Shown here: in pieces, positions 6,036 to 10,305 of the stretch
How positions within the stretch are numbered: position 1 is the first letter of the stretch
Layout of the letters: each line of letters begins with the position of its first letter
Source: Baffinella frigidus
Lineage: Eukaryota; Cryptophyceae; Cryptomonadales; Baffinellaceae
NCBI GenBank assembly: GCA_026770585.1
Contig: MU646814.1
Coordinates: 130,871-141,285, forward strand
DNA length: 10,415 nucleotides
Direction of reading: 5' to 3'
The notes under the pieces: generated by a model
What the model was told of the DNA's origin: nothing
Seen by the model: only the letters and a program-made list of their open reading frames with translations
Database searches by the model: none
Made by a program: the position numbers and the translations under genes

Positions 6036-7920
6036 ACCCCACACCCTAAACCCTAATCTCTGTAGGTGAGCGCGTGCGAGGATGGGCTGCACCTCGCGGG
6101 CCCCTCCTCGGGCGGCCAGGGGGGAGAGCAGGCCCGCGCCGGGGATATATGTGCCGCTTGCTACGTGCGATGGGGATACATATATCGGGTGCTTCGTGCG
6201 CTGGGGATACGTATATCGGGTGCGTGTACGTATATGGGCCTAAACATTGAAGTATATGGGCGTAAACAGTGAACGCTGGACAGGTGAGCGCGTGCGAGGA
6301 CGGGCTGCGGCGGATGACGCTGAGGTTGAAGGCCGCCGAGGAGGCTTCGAGGGGGGAGCAGACCCGCGCCGATGATGCCCAGGTGTCGCTTTACACACAC
6401 CTTGCTCGGATAGCGAGGGGGCAAATGGATCGGGTATTTTTGGCCTTCAGCTCCCATCGGGAGCTGAAGCCCAGTACAAACTGGACGCGACTGGTACCAA
6501 ATTGTGAATTCGTACCCGAATTGAAAAGATCTGTTTGCCCCCTCGCTATCCGACCAAGGTACAGAGAGAGAGTGTGTGTGTGTCAGGCTGAGAAGTTGTG
6601 TGTGGGAAAGAGAGGGAGAGAGAGAGAGGGAGCGAGAGCGAGGTACAGCAGCGTGAACCAAGAAGGATCAGGACCATGAAACCCTGATACCACGCTTGAC
6701 TGGAGCGGGGGCAGAGTTTGTGCCAGAACCTCCCGGGGGGTTGGATTCCGTTCCACAAGGGTACGCTATGCGGCTTCGCTAGGTCTGCTGTTTGCTTCAC
6801 AGGCAATCTTTTTATGTACATACCGTAAGTCGACAGCGTACCTCTTCCACGATTGCATTCCGTTTCACAATGCAGTAACACTAACCCTCCCGGCAAGAGG
6901 TCACGGCCGCAATTGAGGGGGCTGTCGTACTCTTGGATCCACCCCAACGATCCATCCCCCAGCTGACACAAAAAAAAGCACCCCCAGCTGACACACGCCC
7001 TTCCGGCAGGCGGGGGCGGCGGCCGCGGTGGAGGGCGCGCGCACGGCCCTCGAGGCGGAGCGCGCGCGGGGGGGGCAGAGGGTGGAGGAGGCGCGGGGCG
7101 CGGCGCTGGCCGAGGCCGCGGGGGCGCGCCGTCTCCTCCAGGTTACGAGCCCCCCAAGTCGCACACCATACCCTGGAGGAGGCGGCGCTACACCCTGAGG
7201 CGTACACCCTCACCCCTCAACCCTAAACAACTAAAATCCCGAATCCCTGAACCCATACATCCCACACATTCAACCCTGCACCCTGCACCCTGAACCCTAA
7301 ACCCTGAACCGCGTGCTCCAGGAATGCGAGGTGGCGCGGCGCGGCGCGGAGGCGCAGGTGCACTCCCGAACCCCGCACCCCCAACGCCTGCCTCGTGCAC
7401 CGTGCACCGTGCACCCTGAACCGTGAATCGACGCCGCGCGCGGCAGGTGCGGGAGGTTCGAACGCAGGTGGCCGACGTGGTTGCTGCGCGCGCCGCCGAC
7501 GAGGCTGCGCACGAGCAGGTGCGCCCCCGCATCCACGAACCGTAACCCCCAAAGGCTCGTAACCTGTTGGAATGAATCATCAACGGTATGGATGATGAAG
7601 CAAGGCGCTCAACCCCGCTCGTTCGGCAGGAGGTGCGCCGGCGGCTGTCGGACGCGGCCGCCGCGATCCGCGCGCACACCCAGACCCACGCCGAGGAGGC
7701 TGCGGCCCTCGAGCAGGCGTGCCAGGCTTCGCTGGAGGGGATGGCGGAGCGGGTGCGCGCTATGGCGGAGGAGCACACCGCGGCCTTCGCTGCCCAGGCC
7801 TCGCCCCCGCCCCGCTCCCAGCCCCCCCCCCCACACACACCCCACACACACACACACGTGCAAAGCATACATACAACCTGAAACCCTACACCCTTCACAC
7901 ACACGTGGAAACCAGAAGCC

Positions 7921-7959
<39 letters not shown>

Positions 7960-8435
7960 ACCATCAACCATCAAACCGTAATCCCGAAACACTTCACCTC
8001 AAACCTAGAGCACACCCCCGCCCTCGCGGCGCAGGCCTCACCCCTAACCCCTAATTCCTAAACCTACTCTAGTCCCGCCATCTGTTAGATTATATCTCCG
8101 ATTTTGGCTTGTCATTGGAGCCATCTTGTATTTTCAGGGTTGCAATGCCAGGATTTGAGTTGGAAGTCCTTCTTTCGTAGGCCTTATAAACAATTGGGTG
8201 ACGCGATCGAACCCCTGAACCCTCAACCCTGAACCCTAAACTCTGAACCCTAAACCCTAAACCCTACACCCTACACCATAAACCCCAAACCCCCAAGCCT
8301 GAACCCTAAACCCTAAACCCTAAACCCTACACATCAAGCAGGCGAGGGAGAACCGCGACGCGCTCGTCATCCAGGTTGACTCAACCCCCAACCCCCAACC
8401 CTCGACCCTCAACCCTCATCCATCAACCCCCAACC

Positions 8436-8480
<45 letters not shown>

Positions 8481-9890
8481 TGCCCTCAACCCTCAACCCT
8501 CAACCCCCAACCCTCAACCCTAAATCCTAAACGCTCAACCTCAAACTCTAAACCCTAAACCCTAAACCCTAAACCCTAAACCCTAAACACTAAACACTTA
8601 ACGCTAAGCCCTAACCTCCAAACCCCGCACCCCAAACCTCAACCCTAAACCCTAAACCCTGAACCCTGAACCCTGAACCACAAACCCCAAACCACAAACC
8701 CCAAACCCCAAACCCCAAACCCCAAACTCCAAACCCCACACCCCAAACCCCAAACCCCAAACCACAAACTCTGAACCCTGAACTCTGAACCCTCAACCCA
8801 ACACCCTACACCAGGCACAGCGGCACGAGGCCCTATCAGCGCACGCGGCCGCCGCAGCGCAGGTGCAACCCTCTCCCGCTTTACATTTTCTTGCTCGGTT
8901 TCGTCACTGTCCACACACGCCGCCACGCCGGATTGAGCAACCGTGGTACTGGGAAATGTTTGGTGATGGACGATGCATCGCAGCGCATCCACTCGTGGCT
9001 GGAAATGTGACCATTTTAAAACAGGGATTCCTTTACGAGTGAAGGGGGGGAATGAGGGGTGTAGTGATTTTCACACACATAGGGGCGTTTGGTCACGTAG
9101 CCGGCGGATATCCGCCGGTCACGTGACCAAGTCTGCCCGTGAATTGTACTAACTTTAACAACCCCACATTAAACATAGTCCCTCTTCCAGCCTCGAGTGG
9201 ATGCGCGGCTTGTCTTACTGGGGCAGATACAACCCTCCGTCTCTTCTGTATTGCCCTCAGCATAATGAGACGGGCTCAACGTACACATCCTCATCCCCTA
9301 TCCCTAATCCCTGAACCCGAAACCCTCGCAGGCGCGGCTGGACCTGCTAGAGAGGGAACACGCAGCGGGCCGGGAGGCGGCGGCGGAGGCTGCTTCCAAG
9401 GTAGAGCTCCCGAACCGTGCAGCTATTTTTTTGCTCCAGAAAACTTACACCTCGTTTTGAGCGCAAACCCTGGGAGGTGGCGGCGAAGGAGGTTGCCAAG
9501 GTGGAGCACGCTTTTGAGCCCTGCGCCCTCCGTTTGCGCTCAAATATTGAACTCTGGACCCGGTGTATCCTACACGCTACATCCCAAGCTGGAGAGGGCC
9601 CTAAACCCGAAGCCTGCAACCTGAAACCCAAAACCCTAAACCCGAACCCCTAAACCTTAAATCCCAAACCCTAAACCCTAAACCCTAAACCCTAAACCCT
9701 AAACCCTAAACCCTAAACCCTAAACACTAAACACTAAACCCTACACCCTAAACCCTAAACCCTAAACCCTAAACCCTGAAACCTAAACCCCAACCCCTAC
9801 ACCCTCAACCCTAACTAGGGGGAGAAGGAGCGGCGGGAGCGGGGAGAAAGCGAGGCAGCGCGTCTCCAAGAGATGCTGCGCGAGTCGCAG
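3486..9890 (+). CDS. PDZ domain plus long coiled-coil protein, 13 exons, incomplete at 3' end
   Basis: Exons: 3486-4224, 4779-4867, 5041-5169 (or 5226), 5695-5781, 6284-6382, 7010-7141, 7322-7357, 7447-7518, 7630-7797 (or 7857), 8342-8374, 8815-8862, 9332-9400 and 9819-9890, continuing beyond the window. The spliced product is about 591 residues or more. Residues 1-212 are Gly/Ser/Pro/Ala-rich and probably disordered. A PDZ domain covers about 213-291. From about 310 onward the sequence is an Ala/Glu/Arg/Gln-rich coiled coil with almost no Pro or Gly. All introns but the first are phase 0. PDZ domains bind C-terminal peptides or membrane lipids, so a scaffold role linked to a coiled-coil rod is a reasonable inference. 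I do not recognise the protein. No membrane segment or signal peptide is seen. Confidence 0.75.
4323..4381 (+). pseudogene. Exon 1 donor-edge echo
   Basis: Matches 4189-4247 at an offset of 134 bp: exon end EVAPSGAAA.EG, the donor GGTCTACACCC and the first intron bases are kept, with scattered substitutions (TATGAG for GCGGGAG). It retains a GT at 4359-4360. Using it would add 134 bp, which is not a multiple of three and already contains an in-frame stop. Confidence 0.8.
4390..4690. repeat. Degenerate CCCTAAA-type array
   Basis: Mixed heptamers CCCTAAA, CCCTACA, CCCGACA, CCCTCAA and CCTAAAC, with a clean CCCTAAA run around 4568-4605. The C-rich strand is the sense strand of the host gene. 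Confidence 0.88.
4779..4867 (+). CDS. PDZ/coiled-coil gene exon 2: core of PDZ domain
   Basis: 89 bp. The acceptor is CCAG at 4775-4778. Two bases complete a Gly codon, followed by 29 codons: SLRAGDRVLVIDDTPVAPLS then SAGVRWLLQ. LRAGDRVLVIDD..V is the hallmark PDZ GD.(I/V)L.(V/I) segment, and the V..LL helix follows. Donor CTCCAG|GTCTAA at 4868-4869, phase 0. Confidence 0.85.
4868..5040 (+). other. PDZ gene intron 2 (173 bp)
   Basis: GTCTAATACACC... to ...AACCTCTAG. About 45 bp of unique AT-rich sequence is followed by a CCCTTAA/CCCTAA/CCCTGAA array (4911-5030). Confidence 0.8.
5041..5169 (+). CDS. PDZ/coiled-coil gene exon 3: end of PDZ domain and linker
   Basis: 43 codons. GEPGSVVRLTVQRAP supplies the last PDZ strand (G..GS.V.L.V.R is typical), then a Gly/Glu/Asp-rich linker ends ARGGEAK. 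Two phase-0 donors are possible: AAG|GTGGAG at 5170, preferred because it joins EAK directly to the coiled coil of the next exon, or GCG|GTACCT at 5227, which would add VELMRGNAMFFYWHDRHAA. Confidence 0.72.
5270..5400. repeat. CCCCAAA/CCCCACA array
   Basis: Nearly uniform runs of CCCCAAA broken by CCCCACA pairs. A different heptamer variant dominates here than in intron 1, which suggests local expansion. Confidence 0.88.
5427..5471 (+). pseudogene. Exon 4 acceptor-edge echo, copy 1
   Basis: 45 bp matching 5685-5729 at an offset of 258 with two substitutions. The CACACGGCAG acceptor and the coding for AAENASLQEQ are kept. After CAGCT it runs into CCCTACC repeat instead of the rest of the exon; a further piece, GCGCAGCTGAGGCTAC (about 5536-5551), may be the continuation. 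No GT donor at the homologous place. Confidence 0.78.
5593..5624 (+). pseudogene. Exon 4 acceptor-edge echo, copy 2
   Basis: CACACGGCACGCCGTGGCAG onward resembles the exon 4 acceptor edge, but the acceptor AG is destroyed (GCAC for GCAG) and the match stops after GCGAGTC. Confidence 0.7.
5695..5781 (+). CDS. PDZ/coiled-coil gene exon 4
   Basis: 29 codons, AAENASLQEQLAEAESSAAA then AAQATRAQ. Acceptor GGCAG|, donor CAG|GTACCC, phase 0 at both ends. A GCT (Ala) repeat lies at 5749-5763. Heptad-like spacing of Leu and Ala fits a coiled coil. Confidence 0.8.
5800..5928. repeat. CCCTGGA heptamer array
   Basis: About 17 units of CCCTGGAC with variants (CCATGGA, CCCTGGG). It is an intron-specific variant of the telomere-like heptamer and ends by grading into CCCTGAA and CCCTAAA. 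Confidence 0.88.
5929..6058. repeat. CCCTAAA then CCCTCAA array
   Basis: CCCTAAA variants (5929-5982) followed by about eight perfect CCCTCAA units (5983-6036), then CCCTAAA to the exon 5 echo. Confidence 0.88.
6061..6151 (+). pseudogene. Exon 5 acceptor-edge echo
   Basis: After TGTAG, GTGAGCGCGTGCGAGGATGG and the next bases match the start of exon 5 at 24 of 25 positions; the rest diverges, though GGGGAGAGCAGGCCCGCGCC resembles GGGGAGCAGACCCGCGCC further into the exon. The acceptor AG is present. No GT donor sits at the homologous end, so this is a decayed copy rather than an exon. Confidence 0.75.
6159..6238. repeat. 31-bp minisatellite, about 2.6 copies
   Basis: TGCTACGTGCGATGGGGATA-type units at 6159-6189 and 6190-6220, with a shortened third at 6221-6238. 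Each contains an AT-rich, partly palindromic TACGTATAT core. Confidence 0.78.
6284..6382 (+). CDS. PDZ/coiled-coil gene exon 5
   Basis: 33 codons: VSACEDGLRRMTLRLKAAEE then ASRGEQTRADDAQ. Acceptor GGACAG|, donor CCCAG|GTGTCG, phase 0 at both ends. Charged, Leu- and Ala-rich helix typical of a coiled coil. Confidence 0.8.
6399..6560. mobile_element. 162-bp terminal-inverted-repeat element (MITE-like)
   Basis: The ends ACCTTGCTCGGATAGCGAGG (left) and the reverse complement of the right end match over about 27 bp with one mismatch; 20 inner bases (TCGGATAGCGAGGGGGCAAA) are perfect. Inside is a perfect 11-bp hairpin (6445-6469, three-base loop). A clear target-site duplication is not visible; AC flanks both ends. 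No coding capacity. It could be a small non-autonomous DNA transposon or another self-complementary insertion. Confidence 0.65.
6561..6643. repeat. GA/GT microsatellite
   Basis: AGAGAGAG, GTGTGTGTGT and GAGAGAGAGAGGGAG runs directly after the inverted-repeat element. Confidence 0.85.
6885..6935 (+). pseudogene. Exon 6 acceptor-edge echo
   Basis: CCCTCCCGGCAAGAGGTCAC with CGGCCGCAATTGAGGG resembles the real exon 6 acceptor edge (CCCTTCCGGCAGGCGGGGGC then GGCGGCCGCGGTGGAGGG at 6998-7036). In frame it reads VTAAIEGAVVLL, where the real exon has AAAAVEGARTAL. More diverged than other echoes. Confidence 0.55.
7010..7141 (+). CDS. PDZ/coiled-coil gene exon 6
   Basis: 44 codons: AGAAAAVEGARTALEAERAR then GGQRVEEARGAALAEAAGAR and RLLQ. 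Acceptor TTCCGGCAG|, donor CTCCAG|GTTACG, phase 0 at both ends. Very GC-rich; helical with Ala/Glu/Arg repeats. Confidence 0.8.
7142..7321 (+). other. PDZ gene intron 6 (180 bp)
   Basis: GTTACG... to ...GCTCCAG. Short non-repetitive start, then CCCTCAA, CCCTGCA and CCCTGAA units (7203-7310). Confidence 0.72.
7322..7357 (+). CDS. PDZ/coiled-coil gene exon 7 (microexon)
   Basis: 12 codons, ECEVARRGAEAQ, between CTCCAG| and CAG|GTGCAC. Phase 0 at both ends and fits the coiled-coil pattern. Small size lowers confidence. Confidence 0.68.
7447..7518 (+). CDS. PDZ/coiled-coil gene exon 8
   Basis: 24 codons: VREVRTQVADVVAARAADEA then AHEQ. Acceptor GCGGCAG|, donor GAGCAG|GTGCGC, phase 0. The preceding intron (7358-7446) is only 89 bp and has three CGTGCAC units; the following intron (7519-7629) is 111 bp and largely repeat-free. 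Confidence 0.78.
7630..7797 (+). CDS. PDZ/coiled-coil gene exon 9
   Basis: 56 codons from EVRRRLSDAAAAIRAHTQTH to HTAAFAAQ; acceptor TCGGCAG|. Coiled-coil composition throughout. At the homologous CAG end the next bases are GCCTCG, so this is either a GC-AG intron or the exon continues to a GT at 7858-7859 in the same phase, adding ASPPPRSQPPPPHTPHTHTH, which would break the coil. The first is preferred because every other coil exon except exon 12 (which ends in AAG) ends in CAG and because the echo at 8008-8045 also spans this CAG|GCCTC point. Confidence 0.7.
7825..7858. repeat. C-run and CA microsatellite
   Basis: A C12-like run followed by ACACACAC tracts, including CACACACACACACA near 7844-7857. 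Confidence 0.85.
7918..7972. repeat. CCCTCAA array
   Basis: Six to seven CCCTCAA units, then CCATCAA units. This variant recurs in introns 4, 9 and 10. Confidence 0.88.
8008..8045 (+). pseudogene. Exon 9 donor-edge echo
   Basis: Matches 7771-7808 at an offset of 237, about 31 of 38 positions, including GAGCACACC and CAGGCCTC across the proposed exon end. Downstream of the real junction, as with other donor-side echoes. Confidence 0.65.
8214..8335. repeat. CCCTGAA/CCCTAAA/CCCTACA array
   Basis: Mixed heptamers on the sense strand leading up to the exon 10 acceptor. Confidence 0.85.
8342..8374 (+). CDS. PDZ/coiled-coil gene exon 10 (microexon)
   Basis: 11 codons, ARENRDALVIQ, between CAAGCAG| and CATCCAG|GTTGAC, phase 0 at both ends. 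Not heptamer-derived and consistent with the coil; short, so moderate confidence. Confidence 0.65.
8375..8814 (+). repeat. PDZ gene intron 10 (440 bp), almost entirely heptamer array
   Basis: GTTGAC followed by CCCTCAA/CCCCCAA (8385-8520), CCCTAAA (8548-8590), CCCTGAA (8640-8680) and CCCCAAA/CCACAAA (8680-8770), then CCCTGAA to the acceptor ACACCAG. Each variant forms its own block. Confidence 0.85.
8815..8862 (+). CDS. PDZ/coiled-coil gene exon 11
   Basis: 16 codons, AQRHEALSAHAAAAAQ, between ACACCAG| and GCGCAG|GTGCAA, phase 0 at both ends. Ala-rich helix. Confidence 0.72.
8863..9331 (+). other. PDZ gene intron 11 (469 bp), mostly unique sequence
   Basis: Unlike intron 10 it is largely non-repetitive, with only a few heptamers near the acceptor (9296-9325). 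It contains the 42-bp near-palindrome (9089-9130). I see no exon echo. Acceptor CCCTCGCAG. Confidence 0.72.
9089..9130. repeat. 42-bp near-perfect palindrome
   Basis: The left half TTGGTCACGTAGCCGGCGGA plus T and the reverse complement of the right half match at 19 of 21 positions, with the centre at GATATC and no loop. It contains CACGTG and GCCGGC-like cores. Could be a small inverted insertion or a protein-binding site. Confidence 0.75.
9332..9400 (+). CDS. PDZ/coiled-coil gene exon 12
   Basis: 23 codons: ARLDLLEREHAAGREAAAEA then ASK. Acceptor CTCGCAG|, donor TCCAAG|GTAGAG, phase 0 at both ends. Confidence 0.78.
9456..9544. repeat. 13-bp perfect inverted repeat around an exon echo
   Basis: TTTGAGCGCAAAC (9456-9468) and GTTTGCGCTCAAA (9532-9544) are exact reverse complements, 63 bp apart, enclosing the exon 12 echo. 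Confidence 0.75.
9472..9507 (+). pseudogene. Exon 12 donor-edge echo
   Basis: Matches 9372-9407 at an offset of 100, about 29 of 36 positions, including CCAAGGT.GAGC across the donor. The GT is kept (9501-9502). Confidence 0.68.
9630..9815. repeat. CCCTAAA array, longest clean run in the window
   Basis: Around nine consecutive perfect CCCTAAA units from about 9667 to 9727, then CACTAAA, CCCTACA and more CCCTAAA. This is the Arabidopsis-type telomere heptamer, but interstitial and intronic. Confidence 0.92.
9819..9890 (+). CDS. PDZ/coiled-coil gene exon 13 (last exon in window)
   Basis: 24 codons: GEKERRERGESEAARLQEML then RESQ. Acceptor AACTAG|, donor TCGCAG|GTTTCG, phase 0 at both ends. 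Highly charged coiled-coil sequence. No stop codon, so the gene continues to the right. Confidence 0.78.
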
Positions 9891-10047
9891 GTTTCGCCTT
9901 CAGGGTTTGGGATTCAGGGTTCAGGTGTCTACGCCAGGTCAGTAGTGGGGGTTGCTTTTTGAGTCCATACACGAATAAAGTTGGTTATGGGAGAATCTAT
10001 TCAGGGGAACACGCCAAACGTTCAGCGTTGTGAGCCCTTGCGACGTA

Positions 10048-10119
10048 CGGAGGGAGCGGGGAGAGAGCGAGGCGGGACGCCTCTAGGAGATGCTGTGCGA
10101 GTCTCAGGTTTCACCTCGA
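10048..10119 (+). pseudogene. Exon 13 donor-edge echo, copy 1, with in-frame stop
   Basis: Aligns with 9831-9902 at an offset of 217: CGG.GGGAGCGGGGAGA.AGC, then GAGATGCTG.GCGAGTC.CAGGTTTC. The Gln codon CAA at 9867 is TAG at 10084-10086, so it would terminate the protein if spliced in frame. The donor GT and adjacent intron bases are kept. Confidence 0.82.
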
Positions 10120-10263
10120 GGGTTTGAGGGTCCACACAGCTACGAAGGGATTATGTCCCTGATTCTGTCCAAGAATCGGTTGGAATGTTGGTAGGCACAG
10201 CCGTTGTCTCAGGAACAGCCTCAGTCTCTACTTTATTGCCTTGATCGACAGGGTCATGCGGCA

Positions 10264-10305
10264 CGCCTTCCGGAGATGCAGCGCGAGTCGCATGTTTTCG
10301 GGTTG
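10264..10305 (+). pseudogene. Exon 13 donor-edge echo, copy 2
   Basis: CGCCTTCCGGAGATGCAGCG with CGAGTCGCATGTTTTCG matches the end of exon 13 at an offset of 403. The last exon base is changed (CAT for CAG), weakening the donor. Shorter than copy 1. Confidence 0.75.

Larger units (their letters stand above)
5782..6283 (+). other. PDZ gene intron 4 (502 bp)
   Basis: Starts GTACCC and ends GGACAG. In order it has a CCCTGGA array, CCCTAAA units, a clean CCCTCAA array, an echo of the exon 5 acceptor edge (6061-6150), and a 31-bp minisatellite (6159-6238) with ATACGTATAT cores. Confidence 0.78.
6383..7009 (+). other. PDZ gene intron 5 (627 bp)
   Basis: Contains no substantial telomere-like array, unlike the other long introns. 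It holds the 162-bp inverted-repeat element (6399-6560), a GA/GT microsatellite (6561-6643), unique sequence with a diverged 20-bp direct repeat (ATTCCGTTCCACAAGG at 6745-6760; ATTCCGTTTCACAATG at 6857-6872), an echo of the exon 6 acceptor edge (6885-6920), and two CCCCCAGCTGACACA units (6957-6995). Confidence 0.72.
7798..8341 (+). other. PDZ gene intron 9 (544 bp)
   Basis: C-rich and CA-rich start (7800-7860), CCCTCAA array (7918-7972), exon 9 donor-edge echo (8008-8045), a unique AT-richer stretch (about 8060-8205) and a CCCTGAA/CCCTAAA array (8214-8330). Acceptor CAAGCAG at 8335-8341. Confidence 0.72.
9401..9818 (+). other. PDZ gene intron 12 (418 bp)
   Basis: Contains the exon 12 donor-edge echo (9472-9507) enclosed by a 13-bp inverted repeat, then the longest clean CCCTAAA array of the window (9630-9815). 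Acceptor CCCTAACTAG at 9809-9818; the last heptamers supply CTAAC, a branch-point-like motif. Confidence 0.78.

Noticed and set aside
6161-6971. Minus-strand ORFs over intron 5
   Set aside because: They cover the microsatellite and the inverted-repeat element; Ser/Leu/His-Thr runs come from GA and GT repeats.
7188-7925. Minus-strand ORF of 245 codons (and smaller overlapping ones)
   Set aside because: Antisense of exons 7 to 9 and heptamer arrays, with a GFRVQG-type composition typical of GGGTT repeats.
7481-7981. ORFs ending in Pro/Gln/Ser/Thr-Leu-Asn repeats (also 8376-8558)
   Set aside because: CCCTCAA repeats give open frames in all phases; the parts over exons 8 and 9 are in the wrong frame.
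8375-8814. CRISPR array or other spaced repeat system
   Set aside because: Repeats are contiguous 7-mers with no unique spacers, and the context is eukaryotic introns.
9139-9624. Plus-strand ORF of 161 codons overlapping exon 12
   Set aside because: Wrong frame relative to the coiled-coil exon. It runs through intron 11, the exon and the echo without domain-like sequence.
9630-9815. Chromosome end (telomere)
   Set aside because: The CCCTAAA array is short, interstitial and flanked on both sides by exons of the same gene; other arrays are equally intronic.
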